Below are positions 8,717-17,366 of a stretch of 64,000 nucleotides of DNA, piece by piece (position 1 is the stretch's first letter; the number at the start of each line of letters is the position of its first letter). Where the stretch lies: the NCBI RefSeq assembly GCF_029919115.1, contig NZ_CP123990.1:5482501-5546500 (forward strand), written 5' to 3'. The position numbers and the translations under genes are program-made. The notes below the pieces were generated by a model. It made no database searches and was not told where the DNA came from. It saw only the letters and a list, made by a program, of their open reading frames with translations. This DNA is from Variovorax paradoxus. GTDB taxonomy: Bacteria; Pseudomonadota; Gammaproteobacteria; Burkholderiales; Burkholderiaceae_C.

Positions 8717-8791
8717 GTGAATTCCATCATTTATATCGTCGGTCTGGTCGTGGTTGTCGTGGCCGTGCTTTCGTTCTTCGGCCTGCGCTAG
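8717..8791 (+). CDS. Conserved 24-residue single-helix membrane protein
   Basis: A GTG at 8717 opens a 24-residue frame with an AGGAG ribosome-binding site 7 bases upstream (8705-8709). The product is NSIIYIVGLVVVVV followed by AVLSFFGLR: a single hydrophobic helix with a short basic end. I recall near-identical tiny proteins annotated in other Burkholderiales, which together with the strong ribosome site supports it as real. Function unknown. It is followed by a hairpin-rich intergenic repeat with a terminator-like stem at 8897-8920. Confidence 0.65.
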   Translation: MNSIIYIVGLVVVVVAVLSFFGLR

Positions 8792-8854
8792 AACCAGCCA
8801 CTCCCCCAGGCTTCGCGCGCTTCGCGTCGCTTCTCCCTCCCCCTCCCCGGGGGC

Positions 8855-8891
8855 AACACCAGCGGCCCGGCAAAGCCGGTTCCGCGGTGTT
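8855..8891. repeat. Hairpin within a G/C-rich intergenic repeat
   Basis: Nested complementary arms AACACC/GGTGTT, GCGG/CCGC and CCGGC/GCCGG around an AAA loop form a strong imperfect stem-loop. I recall similar intergenic sequences dispersed in Comamonadaceae genomes, so it may be a REP-like element; within this window I see only this copy. Confidence 0.5.
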
Positions 8892-8896
8892 CCACG

Positions 8897-8920
8897 AAAG
8901 GGATCGCTTGCGGTCCCTTT
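8897..8920 (+). terminator. Probable terminator after the 24-residue protein
   Basis: AAAGGGATCGC-TT-GCGGTCCCTTT forms an 11-bp stem with one mismatch, followed by TCTC. It lies about 105 bp downstream of the small protein and upstream of the DUF2868 gene. Confidence 0.55.
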
Positions 8921-9011
8921 TCTCGTCGCTCTCACAGAGTCCTTGCAGGCGCGCCGGGCATAATTTGCGCGCCTTCCGCCATCGTGGAACGCTACTTGCG
9001 AAGGGACCCTG

Positions 9012-10421
9012 TTGACCAACACCGCGTTGCGCGAATCTGCTTTTCCGGACGCGGTCATTACCGAGGCGATCCGATGGACCGAAGAGAAAGGTCCACTCGA
9101 CGATGCGCAAGCCATGCGCGCCGCTTCCTCCCGCACAGCCGATGTGCATGCACGCATTACCGCGCGCGCGCTCCAGCTTGGCGAGCGCATCGGCCTTCAA
9201 CCCGAACTGGCACGCGCGCGGCAATGGGGGCCGTGGGTATTGCTCGGCCTTGTGGCGCTGGTTGTCGCTGCAGGCCTGGGCCTTGCGGGCAACGTGGTCG
9301 GCGGGGGCGAACGGCACATCAACGTGATCGTCGCGCTCGTGAGCCTTCTTGGCATTCACCTGCTCACGCTGCTGCTCTGGCTGGCCGGCCTGTGGTTGCC
9401 GCTCGCCTCGTTCAATACAAGCTCGCTTGGGTGGGTATGGCTCTCGCTCACCGCCCGGGTGGCCGGCGGCAAGCGGGGCCAGGCACCGGTGCTGGTGCGC
9501 GCAGCCACCGGGCTGTTGACCCGTGCCAGGCTGCTGCCCTGGGCCTTCGGGCTCGTGAGCCATGGCATCTGGGCGCTGTCTTTTTCGGTGGTGCTGGCCG
9601 CTCTGCTGTTCGCGCTTGCGTTTCGCAGCTACACGCTGAGCTGGGAAACGACGATTCTCGACCCCGCATTCTTTGTGCGCGCGGTACAGGCGCTGGGCTG
9701 GGCGCCTGCACAGCTCGGCTTTCCGGTTCCCGATGCCGCGACCGTGCTCTCGGCCACGCCAAACGCAGCAGCCCAGCGCACTTGGGCACTGTGGCTCACC
9801 GGCTGCATCGTGGTGTACGGATTGCTGCCGCGCGTTGCGCTGGTGCTGCTGAGTGCGGTGGTGTGGTGCAGGCGCCGCGCAGCACTGCATCCGGATTGGA
9901 GCGACGCCTACTACCGCAAGCTGACGGCCAGGTTCGCCGCGCTCGCACCGCCGGCCATCGTGGATGCCGACCCCGGCCGCGCGCCGGGCATTGCCCCCGC
10001 CGGCCTCGCACCTTCGGAACTGCTGGACACGCTGTTCGTCATCGGATTCGAGCTGCCTTCGGACATGGCTTGGCCCCCCGCAGGTTTGCCCGCTGCGCAG
10101 GTGCAACGCATCGACGGCAGCGCCCCCTCACGCCGCGCCCTGCTCGACCAATTGGCGCTGGCACGCCCGCGCGCGGTGCTGCTGGTTTGCCACGCCGCAT
10201 CGAGCCCAGACCGCGGCACCGAGCGCTTCTTGCGCGAAGTGCTGGCCCATTGCGGTGAATGCCGCCTGTGGCCGGCTGAAGACGTGAATAGCGTGCAGAA
10301 CGATTCCGCCGTGGGCGCCGCAAAGCGTTGGATCGACTGGCTGCAAGGCACCGGCCTCGAGCGCGTCGCGGCCACGCATCGGCTCGACGATGCGTTGCAA
10401 CAACTTGGCGCGGCACCATGA
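9012..10421 (+). CDS. DUF2868 membrane protein, partner of DUF3482 GTPase
   Basis: The 469-residue protein probably starts at TTG 9012 (TTGACCAACACC, with GGGACC upstream); no ATG gives a better N-terminus. It has about four hydrophobic helices: near residues 75-95, 102-125, 187-208 and 258-285, and a soluble C-terminal third with an alternating strand/helix pattern (LLDTLFVIGFELP, AVLLVCHAASS). This matches DUF2868, a family of unknown function. Its stop overlaps the start of the DUF3482 GTPase (ATGA at 10418-10421), so the two are translated together and probably act together at the inner membrane. Confidence 0.85.
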   Translation: MTNTALRESAFPDAVITEAIRWTEEKGPLDDAQAMRAASSRTADVHARITARALQLGERIGLQPELARARQWGPWVLLGLVALVVAAGLGLAGNVVGGGERHINVIVALVSLLGIHLLTLLLWLAGLWLPLASFNTSSLGWVWLSLTARVAGGKRGQAPVLVRAATGLLTRARLLPWAFGLVSHGIWALSFSVVLAALLFALAFRSYTLSWETTILDPAFFVRAVQALGWAPAQLGFPVPDAATVLSATPNAAAQRTWALWLTGCIVVYGLLPRVALVLLSAVVWCRRRAALHPDWSDAYYRKLTARFAALAPPAIVDADPGRAPGIAPAGLAPSELLDTLFVIGFELPSDMAWPPAGLPAAQVQRIDGSAPSRRALLDQLALARPRAVLLVCHAASSPDRGTERFLREVLAHCGECRLWPAEDVNSVQNDSAVGAAKRWIDWLQGTGLERVAATHRLDDALQQLGAAP

Positions 10422-11830
10422 CGCAGCAGCAAGCCATCCGCATCGCCGTTGTAGGCCACACCAACGCGGGCAAGACCTCGCTGCTGCGCACGCTCACACG
10501 GCGCGCGAACTTCGGCGAGGTGTCGCAGCGCCCGGGCACCACGCGCCATGTGGAATCGGCCGACCTCGAAGTGAATGGCCAGGCTGCCGTGCGCTTCTTC
10601 GATACGCCGGGGCTCGAAGACGCGGTGGCGCTCCGCGAACACCTGGCCGGCCTCGACCCTCGAGCGACGCCGCCCGAACGCATCCGCCAGTTCTTGCGGG
10701 GCCCCGAGGCACACGGCGTGTTCGAGCAAGAAGCCAAGGTGCTGCGCACCATGCTGGAGATCGACGCGGCTTTCCTGGTCATCGATGTGCGCGAGCCGGT
10801 GCTGCCGAAATTTCGCGACGAGATCGAATTGCTCAACTCCTGCGCGCGGCCCGTGCTGCCGGTGCTCAACTTCGTGCGCGATGCGGCAAGCCGCGAAGCT
10901 GCATGGAAAGAGCTGCTCTCGGCCTACGGCCTGCACGTGCAGGTGCGCTTCGATGCGGCAGCCCCGTTCACCGGCGCCGAACGCGAGCTGTACAGCGATC
11001 TTTCGACGCTGCTGCGCGACAGGCGCCAGCTGCTGCAAGGCGTGGCGGATTCGCTGGCCGCCGAAGCCGCCGAACGCCGGCGTGCCGCCTGCTCGCGCAT
11101 CGCCGAGTTGCTGGTCGATGCCGCCGCACTGCGCCGCACGGTGGCGGCAGAAGAATTCGCGGACAGCGCCCGCCGCAAAACACTCGTCGCCGCGCTGCAG
11201 AAAGACGTGTTCGACAAGGCGCAGCGCTGCACCGACGACCTGCTCGCGCTCTACGGATTTCGCCAGGACGATGCCGGCGAAGCGCCCCTGCCGCTGGTCG
11301 AAGGCCGGTGGACGCTGGACTTCTTCAGCCCCGAAGCGATGAAGGACGCGGGCCTGCGGCTTGGCAAGGGCGCCGTCATCGGCGCCGCGGTGGGCGTGGT
11401 GGCAGACCTTGCCGTCGCCGGCATTTCGCTTGGCGCGGGTGCCGCGGTGGGCGGCGCCATCGGCGGTGCCGTGTCGCAAGGCTGGGGCCCCTTGGGGCGC
11501 AAGCTGGTGAACAAGCTGCGCGACGTGCACGAGCTCACGGTCGAAGACGGCGTGCTGTTTGCGCTCGTCGCATGGCAGCTGAAGCTCACGCGGGCATTGG
11601 AGCAGCGCGGCCATGCGGCCACCGGACGCATTGCAGCCGAAACCAGCGCAACGCAGGACGCACCGACACGCGCAACCGCGGCTGCCGTTCGCGCGGCACG
11701 GCCGGCGCGCAATCATCCGGAGTGGGAATCGAAGGGCGTGGCCACGCGCAGCTTCTGGCGCCCCGCTCCGCAGCGCGAGGCCCTCGCGGCCGAGCTGGCG
11801 CGCAGGCTCCAGGGCGCCTTCGAAAGCTGA
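10418..11830 (+). CDS. DUF3482 GTP-binding protein
   Basis: The product is 470 residues from ATG 10418. G1 is GHTNAGKTS (residues 13-21), G3 is DTPG (from residue 62), and NFVRD near residue 151 is a plausible G4. The centre is helical, and residues about 310-355 form a glycine/alanine-rich hydrophobic segment (GAVIGAAVGVVADLAVAGIS) that likely contacts or inserts in the membrane. The C-terminus is cytosolic and basic. Family members are annotated only as GTPase/DUF3482. Start choice rests on the 4-bp overlap with the DUF2868 gene; an upstream ATG at 10328 would be embedded in it. Role unknown; a membrane-associated TRAFAC GTPase switch is the best description. Confidence 0.87.
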   Translation: MTQQQAIRIAVVGHTNAGKTSLLRTLTRRANFGEVSQRPGTTRHVESADLEVNGQAAVRFFDTPGLEDAVALREHLAGLDPRATPPERIRQFLRGPEAHGVFEQEAKVLRTMLEIDAAFLVIDVREPVLPKFRDEIELLNSCARPVLPVLNFVRDAASREAAWKELLSAYGLHVQVRFDAAAPFTGAERELYSDLSTLLRDRRQLLQGVADSLAAEAAERRRAACSRIAELLVDAAALRRTVAAEEFADSARRKTLVAALQKDVFDKAQRCTDDLLALYGFRQDDAGEAPLPLVEGRWTLDFFSPEAMKDAGLRLGKGAVIGAAVGVVADLAVAGISLGAGAAVGGAIGGAVSQGWGPLGRKLVNKLRDVHELTVEDGVLFALVAWQLKLTRALEQRGHAATGRIAAETSATQDAPTRATAAAVRAARPARNHPEWESKGVATRSFWRPAPQREALAAELARRLQGAFES

Positions 11831-11960
11831 GCCTTCGCTTGCAGGCGGTGGCGAAGGATTCCTACGCGCCCGTGCAGGCGCGAGCTCCAGTCTCTTCGAT
11901 GGACAATAACGGCACGCGGGGTGCCGTTTGTCTTGTCGTCATCCAGAAAAAGGAGCACCC

Positions 11961-12323
11961 ATGTCCGTCGACTGCAAACTGCTCGCCACCCCTTTGATCG
12001 GACGCGTATGGCAAGGCCGCACGCCCATTGCGCGGGCCGACGAATACCTGCGCTACAGCTTCGAGCACGGCATCCAGGAGATCGCGAAAAAACCTGAATG
12101 CATGGGCGTGCAGTACTTTCGCAAACTGAACGGCGACACCGCCCAGTTCAGGACGGTGTCTTACTGGCAATCGATCGAACACATGCACGCCATGCACGCG
12201 CAGCGAGGCGATCCGCTGCGCGTGGCGCCGCTGGCGCGCGATGCCGAGTTCCTGCTGGAGCTGCCGGAGTTCGTGGACATCGTCGAGGTGCATGTCAATT
12301 CGTTCGGCACTACGGGCAAGTAG
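11961..12323 (+). CDS. Small ABM/dimeric alpha-beta-barrel-like protein
   Basis: This 120-residue protein starts at 11961 with an AAAAAGGAG ribosome site just upstream. The pattern of YLRYSFEHGIQEIAKKPEC, YFRKLNGDTAQFRTVSYWQS and IEHMHAMHAQRGDPL resembles antibiotic biosynthesis monooxygenase-type ferredoxin-like domains, which form dimeric barrels and often bind small aromatic substrates. The assignment is by pattern only. It lies alone between the GTPase and the convergent aldehyde oxidoreductase operon. Confidence 0.65.
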   Translation: MSVDCKLLATPLIGRVWQGRTPIARADEYLRYSFEHGIQEIAKKPECMGVQYFRKLNGDTAQFRTVSYWQSIEHMHAMHAQRGDPLRVAPLARDAEFLLELPEFVDIVEVHVNSFGTTGK

Positions 12324-12331
12324 CCCCCGGC

Positions 12332-14578
12332 TCAGCTCTCCAACAGGTCTTCCAGCCGCAGCGGCAGCCGGCGCAGCCGCTTGCCGGTGGCGTGGAACAC
12401 CGCATTCACGATGGCGGGCGCCACGCCCACCATGGCCACTTCACCGAGGCCTTTCACCCCCATCGCATTGAGCCGCGTGTCGGGCTTGCCGACAAAGTCG
12501 ACGTCGATGCGGCCGATGTCCGCCGCAACGGGCAGCACGTATTCCGCAAGATCGGCGTTGAGAAATCCGCCGTAGCGCGCATCGACCTCGCTCGCCTCGC
12601 GCAATGCGGCGCCAATGCCCCACACCACGCCGCCTTCGACCTGGCTGCGCGCGGTGCGCGGGCTGGCCACGGTGCCGCAGTCGGCCACGCTGAGCACGCG
12701 CGGCACGCGAATGCGCCGGGTGGTGGGTTCGATGCGCACTTCGACAAAGTGCGCAATGAAACTGAAGGCGACGAAGTCCGGATACACCGGGCCCGCCGCG
12801 GCGGGCAGGCCGCCGGTGAGCCGGCCGAAGACCTGCTCGGGCTGGCCCGGCGCGCGCATGCGGCTTTCGGCCTCGGCGAAGGGACGGCCCGAGGCGCGCA
12901 GCAACGCCACCGCGGTGGCGCCATTCGCATCACCTGCGGCAGTGGCCGCGCCTGCGTTCTGCCGCAGGTCTTCCATGAGCCGCTGGGCAGCTTCCTGCAC
13001 CGGCGGCAACGCGGTGGCCGTGCCCCAGGAGCCGGCTGTCAGGTGCTGCGGCGCGGCGGTGGTGTCGCCGAGCACGATCTCCACCGCCGCCATCGGCGCG
13101 CCGAGCGTGCGCGCCACCGTCAACGCAATGGCGGTGCGAATGCCCTGCCCCATCTCGTGGCCGCCCACGGCCACCCTTACGGTGCCGTTGGTGTTCAGCC
13201 GCACCTTGGCAACGGCCGGTGCGATGGCCGCCTTGTAGGCACCGGCCGCTACGCCCCAACCGATGAGGCTGCCGTCGGCCGCGCGCATCGAGCCCGGCGC
13301 CATCGTGCGGCGCGCCCAACCGAAGGCGGTGCTTCCCTTTGCGAGGCACTCGGCCAAATGGCGCGATGAAAAAGGCTTGCCGCTGATCGGGTCGACAGCC
13401 GCATCGTTCGCAAGCCGGAACGCGACCGGGTCGCGGCCCAGCGCGTAGGCCATTTCGTCGACCGCGCTTTCGAATGCAAAGGCAGCCGGGTGCTCGAACG
13501 GCGCCCGCATGTAGCCGGGCGTTTGCACGTCGGTACGCACGAGCCGCTCGCGGCCCAGGAAATTGCCGATGCCGTAGAGCCGCGAGGTGATCTCGGTGCC
13601 GCTCGACGGGAACAGGTCGTGTTGCGAGGTCTGCTGGTCGATCTCGTGGATGGCCGCCGTCAGCTTGCCGTTGCGGTCGGCACCCAGCCGCACATGGTGG
13701 CGGCTCGCGGGCCTGAAGCTCGCATTGTGGAACAGCTGGCTGCGCGACAGCACGAGCTTGACCGGTTGACCCAGCGTGCGCGCCGCCATTGCGACCAGCG
13801 CGGTGTGCGACTGCAGCGAGTTCTTCTGGCCGAAGCCGCCGCCCACGGTGGGCGACAGCACGCGCACCTTGGCGGGCTCGATGCCAAGCTGCTTGGTGAG
13901 GCCGTGGCGCACACCTTCGGCGTTCTGGGTAGGCTCGCGAACGGTCAGCACGCCGTCGGCGCTCCACTCGGCGACCGTCGCGATGATCTCCATCGGGTTC
14001 TGGTGCTGGGTCGGCAACTCGTAGGTCGCGTCCACCGTGAATGCAGCGCCCTGGAGCGCGGCCTCCGCGTCGCCCGCGCGCCGGTCCGCGAACATCGGCT
14101 GCTGCAGCAGTGCCGTTTGCGCCAGCGGCTGTGCATCGGGCGCGTCGATGGTGGCCACGAAAAGAGCGGCCTCATAGGTCACGGCCACCAGTGCCGCGGC
14201 CTCGCGAGCAGCCTCCAGCGTGTCCGCGACCACCATGGCAACGGTCTGCCCGCGGTAGGCGACTTGCGGCGAACGCAGCGGATAGAAGCTCTGGAAACCG
14301 AAGCCGCCGCCCATCAGGAAGCCCCCTGTGTCGAAAGCACCGACGTTCTCGTGCGTGAACACCTGCCGAACGCCGCGCACGCGCTGCGCCGCGGCGGTAT
14401 CGATGACGGTGACGGTGCCGCGCGCAATGCGCGATGGCACCAGCGCGGCGTGCAGCAGCCCGGCGCGCGCGTCGTCCGCCGCATAGCGCGTGGCGCCGCG
14501 CACCTTGTCGCGCGCGTCCACACGCTCGGCACCCGCGCGAGGCGTGTTCCTTGGTGCTGTCTTGAGGTTGGTTGCCAT
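12332..14578 (-). CDS. paoC: Aldehyde oxidoreductase, molybdenum-cofactor subunit (PaoC-like)
   Basis: From ATG 14578 the protein has 748 residues, the size of PaoC/YagR. It starts VDARDKVRGATRYAADD, contains typical xanthine-oxidase-family segments (GGGFGQKNSLQ, EMGQGIRTAIA, and the C-terminal GLGEVAMVG that carries the catalytic glutamate), and lacks FeS or FAD domains, which are supplied by the next two genes. The complex oxidises aldehydes to carboxylic acids using molybdopterin cytosine dinucleotide. The reading frame continues 183 bases upstream but that part overlaps the FAD subunit gene. It is the last gene of the paoABC operon. Confidence 0.9.
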   Translation of the reverse strand: MATNLKTAPRNTPRAGAERVDARDKVRGATRYAADDARAGLLHAALVPSRIARGTVTVIDTAAAQRVRGVRQVFTHENVGAFDTGGFLMGGGFGFQSFYPLRSPQVAYRGQTVAMVVADTLEAAREAAALVAVTYEAALFVATIDAPDAQPLAQTALLQQPMFADRRAGDAEAALQGAAFTVDATYELPTQHQNPMEIIATVAEWSADGVLTVREPTQNAEGVRHGLTKQLGIEPAKVRVLSPTVGGGFGQKNSLQSHTALVAMAARTLGQPVKLVLSRSQLFHNASFRPASRHHVRLGADRNGKLTAAIHEIDQQTSQHDLFPSSGTEITSRLYGIGNFLGRERLVRTDVQTPGYMRAPFEHPAAFAFESAVDEMAYALGRDPVAFRLANDAAVDPISGKPFSSRHLAECLAKGSTAFGWARRTMAPGSMRAADGSLIGWGVAAGAYKAAIAPAVAKVRLNTNGTVRVAVGGHEMGQGIRTAIALTVARTLGAPMAAVEIVLGDTTAAPQHLTAGSWGTATALPPVQEAAQRLMEDLRQNAGAATAAGDANGATAVALLRASGRPFAEAESRMRAPGQPEQVFGRLTGGLPAAAGPVYPDFVAFSFIAHFVEVRIEPTTRRIRVPRVLSVADCGTVASPRTARSQVEGGVVWGIGAALREASEVDARYGGFLNADLAEYVLPVAADIGRIDVDFVGKPDTRLNAMGVKGLGEVAMVGVAPAIVNAVFHATGKRLRRLPLRLEDLLES

Positions 14579-14580
14579 CT

Positions 14581-15576
14581 TCAGTTCCTTTCCCTGGCCA
14601 GCATCAGCGCGTCGGTCACCGTTTCGATGCCTAGCGCCACCTTGAACGCGTTGTGCGCGAGCGGCCTTGCGCCCTCGAAGGCAAGCTCGGCGGCACGCCG
14701 TGCGGCCGCCCGAGTGAATGGCTGGCCGACCAGGCTGCGCTCCGCCTGCTCCGCTCGCCACGGATGCGTGGCCACGCCGCCCAGCGCAATGCGCGCGTCG
14801 GCCACACGGTTGCCCCTGATCTCCAGTGCAACCGCCGCCGATGCAAGCGCAAAGGCGTAGGACTCGCGGTCGCGGATCTTGTGGTACGTCGAGGCCCGGC
14901 CGATGGGCCCGCGCGGTACGCGGATGCGCACGATCAGTTCGTCGGCCGCAAGCACCGTTTCCAGGTGCGGCGTGGTCCCCGGCGCGCGATGCAGTTCGCG
15001 CACCGGCACCGTGCGTTCGCCGCGCGGGCTCACGGTGTCGACCAGCGCATCGAACGCCGCCAGCGCAACCGCCCAGTCGCCGGGATAAACGGCCACGCAG
15101 GCTTCGCTGCCGCCAAGCACTGCATGGCCGCGGTTCTGCCCGCCCATTGCGGCGCAGCCGCTGCCGGGCACGCGCTTGTTGCAGGCGAATTCGGGCCCGC
15201 CGCGAAAGTAGGCGCAGCGCGTGCGCTGCAGCAGGTTGCCGCCCACGGTCGCCATGTTGCGCAGCTGCTGCGAGGCGGCCTTCCAGAGCGATTCCGACAG
15301 GGCCGGGAACTCACGCTGCACCGTGGCGTTCTCGGCCACGTCGCTCATGGCCGCGAGCGCGCCGATGCGCAGTTCGGCGCGGCTCGTGGTGTCGACTTGG
15401 CGCAGGCCTTCAATGCGGGTGATGTCGATCACCGTGGCCGGCGCTTCAACGCCGAGCTTCATCAGGTCGAACAGCGTGGTGCCGCCTGCGAAGTAGCGCG
15501 CGCCGGGCTGGTGCCGGGCCAGCAGTTGCACGGCCTCGCCGGTACTGCGCGGGCGAAGGTAGGCAAAGTCATGCAT
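14581..15576 (-). CDS. paoB: Aldehyde oxidoreductase, FAD/4Fe-4S subunit (PaoB-like)
   Basis: The 331-residue product begins MHDFAYLRPRSTGEAVQLL and contains FAD-binding segments YFAGGTTLFDLMKL and ATVGGNLLQRTRCAYFRGG. The cysteines in QRTRCAYF, EFACNKRVPGSGCAAMGG are those that bind the extra 4Fe-4S cluster typical of PaoB. Two bases separate it from paoC and it overlaps paoA by 8 bases (start at 15576, paoA ends 15569), indicating translational coupling. It passes electrons between the molybdenum/2Fe-2S centres and FAD. Confidence 0.9.
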   Translation of the reverse strand: MHDFAYLRPRSTGEAVQLLARHQPGARYFAGGTTLFDLMKLGVEAPATVIDITRIEGLRQVDTTSRAELRIGALAAMSDVAENATVQREFPALSESLWKAASQQLRNMATVGGNLLQRTRCAYFRGGPEFACNKRVPGSGCAAMGGQNRGHAVLGGSEACVAVYPGDWAVALAAFDALVDTVSPRGERTVPVRELHRAPGTTPHLETVLAADELIVRIRVPRGPIGRASTYHKIRDRESYAFALASAAVALEIRGNRVADARIALGGVATHPWRAEQAERSLVGQPFTRAAARRAAELAFEGARPLAHNAFKVALGIETVTDALMLARERN

Positions 15577-16243
15577 GGCGGCTGCCCTCCATGCGGCCTT
15601 CCATGCGAAGCACTTGCGGCGCCGCCTCGCGGATCGCTTCGACGATGCCGGTATAGGCACCGCACCGGCAGATGTTGCCGCTCATGTATTCGCGGATCTG
15701 CGCTTCGCTGGCGGCGTGGCCCTCGCGCACGCAGGCAATGGCCGCCATGATCTGGCCGGGCGTGCAGTAGCCGCACTGCAGCGCATCGTGGTCCAGAAAG
15801 GCCTGCTGCATCGGGTGGAGCGTGCCGTCGGCCGACTCAATGCCCTCGATGGTGGTGACGGCGCAGCCGTCGGTCTTCACCGCCAGCGTCAGGCACGAGG
15901 CGACGCGGCGGCCGTCCACATGCACCGTGCAAGCACCGCACTGGCCATGGTCGCAGCCCTTCTTGGCGCCGGTAAGGCCGAGTTGCTCGCGCAGCACGTC
16001 GAGCAGCGATGCGCGCGGCTCCAGCTTCAGTTGGTGGGGCTTGCCGTTGATGGTGACGCGGGTCTCCTGGGAACCCCCGCCGTAGAGCGGTGTGGCGCTG
16101 CCGGTTTCCGCAGCCGTGCCAGTGGCGGACGAAGCCGCGGCACCCGCGCCCACCGCCGTGGTCATCATGAACGTGCGGCGGCTGAAGTTGAAGCCACTGA
16201 CAACAGGCACCGGGCCTGTCGGGCGTTGCTGAGGTTGGTTCAT
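15569..16243 (-). CDS. paoA: Aldehyde oxidoreductase, 2Fe-2S subunit with Tat signal (PaoA-like)
   Basis: This 224-residue protein starts at ATG 16243. A twin-arginine signal SRRTFMMTTA (residues 21-30) shows export of the folded complex to the periplasm. Two 2Fe-2S clusters are seen: Cys97, 102, 105 and 117 (plant-ferredoxin type) and Cys157, 160, 192 and 194 (CGYC and CRC). Only this subunit has a signal, so the others would be co-exported as in E. coli PaoABC. Divergent from a LysR regulator at 16363. A longer start at 16327 would precede the Tat motif with unrelated residues and is unlikely. Confidence 0.92.
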   Translation of the reverse strand: MNQPQQRPTGPVPVVSGFNFSRRTFMMTTAVGAGAAASSATGTAAETGSATPLYGGGSQETRVTINGKPHQLKLEPRASLLDVLREQLGLTGAKKGCDHGQCGACTVHVDGRRVASCLTLAVKTDGCAVTTIEGIESADGTLHPMQQAFLDHDALQCGYCTPGQIMAAIACVREGHAASEAQIREYMSGNICRCGAYTGIVEAIREAAPQVLRMEGRMEGSRHA

Positions 16244-16362
16244 GGGGCTTTCCTTTTGGTCTTCTTGAAGGACGGATGGAAAGTTTCTCTGTTCTGTATG
16301 AGCGAATAAATACGCAAATCTCGCCAATACAATTCAATGAGACTCAACAATCCGAGGAGCCC

Positions 16363-17271
16363 ATGGACCGCTTCGACGCCATGCAGCTGTTCACCCGCAT
16401 CGTCGATCTGGGCAGCTTTACCCAGGCCGCGGCCGCGCTCGACATTCCGCGTGCCACGGCCACGCATGCCATCAAGGAGCTGGAGGCCAGGCTGCACGTG
16501 CGCCTTCTGGAACGCACCACGCGGCAGGTGCGCACCACCGTCGACGGGCAGGCTTTCTACGAGCGCTGCCGCCATCTGCTGCGCGAACTGGAGGAGGCGG
16601 AGTCTTCGCTGTCGGAGCTGGCGGTCAACCCGCGCGGGCGCCTGCGCATCGACATCCACGGCGCGCCGGCGCAGGCCATCGTGCTGCCCCGCATTCGCGA
16701 GTTTCACGAGCGCTATCCGCACATCGAGCTTGTCATGGGCAGCGGCGACCGTCTTGTGGACCTGCTGCGCGAAGGTGTCGATTGCGTGGTGCGCGCGGGC
16801 GAGCCGAAGGATTCGTCGCTTGTCACCCGGCGCCTGGCGCTGCTGACGCAAGTGACCTGCGCAAGCCCGGGCTACCTGGCCGAGTACGGCACGCCCACGC
16901 AGCCGTCCGAGCTTGCGAGGCACCTCGGCGTCAATTTCTTCTCGGCTTCGAGGCCCGAGGTGTTTCCGTACGAGTTCATGGTCGATGGCACGCTCGAGAC
17001 GTACATGCTCAAGGACTGGATCAGCGTGAACAACGCCGACCTCTACAAGATCTGCGCCGAACAGGGCTGCGGGATCATCCAGGTGCCGCGCTTCAGTGTG
17101 GAGCGCCAGTTGCACGAGGGCTCGCTGGTCGAGATATTGGCGCACACGCCCTGCCCGCCCATGGTCTATTCGGTGCTGTACCCGCACCACCGGCAGCTGT
17201 CGCCGCGCGTGCGGGTGTTCATCGACTGGATTGCGCAGCTCTATGCGGAGCGCTTCGGCACGGCCGCGTGA
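16363..17271 (+). CDS. LysR-family regulator, divergent from paoABC
   Basis: The 302-residue protein begins MDRFDAMQLFTRIVDLGSFT after a GAGGAG ribosome site, with the LysR helix-turn-helix in residues 1-60 (AAALDIPRATATHAIKELE) and the effector domain after about residue 90. An open frame to 16276 exists but lacks a ribosome site. Its position divergent from paoABC with a 119-bp gap makes it the probable aldehyde-responsive regulator of that operon; the ligand is not readable. Confidence 0.9.
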   Translation: MDRFDAMQLFTRIVDLGSFTQAAAALDIPRATATHAIKELEARLHVRLLERTTRQVRTTVDGQAFYERCRHLLRELEEAESSLSELAVNPRGRLRIDIHGAPAQAIVLPRIREFHERYPHIELVMGSGDRLVDLLREGVDCVVRAGEPKDSSLVTRRLALLTQVTCASPGYLAEYGTPTQPSELARHLGVNFFSASRPEVFPYEFMVDGTLETYMLKDWISVNNADLYKICAEQGCGIIQVPRFSVERQLHEGSLVEILAHTPCPPMVYSVLYPHHRQLSPRVRVFIDWIAQLYAERFGTAA

Positions 17272-17366
17272 ACACGCATCGGAGTCACCGTGCGGTCATG
17301 GGGGCGGCCTAGCATCCGCTGGCCTTTGCCTCCCCTTTTCCGACCAGGACTGCTGCACTCCACGCG

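Noticed and set aside
9911..11716. A 601-codon open frame on the minus strand
   Set aside because: Antisense to the DUF2868/DUF3482 pair; low-complexity composition.
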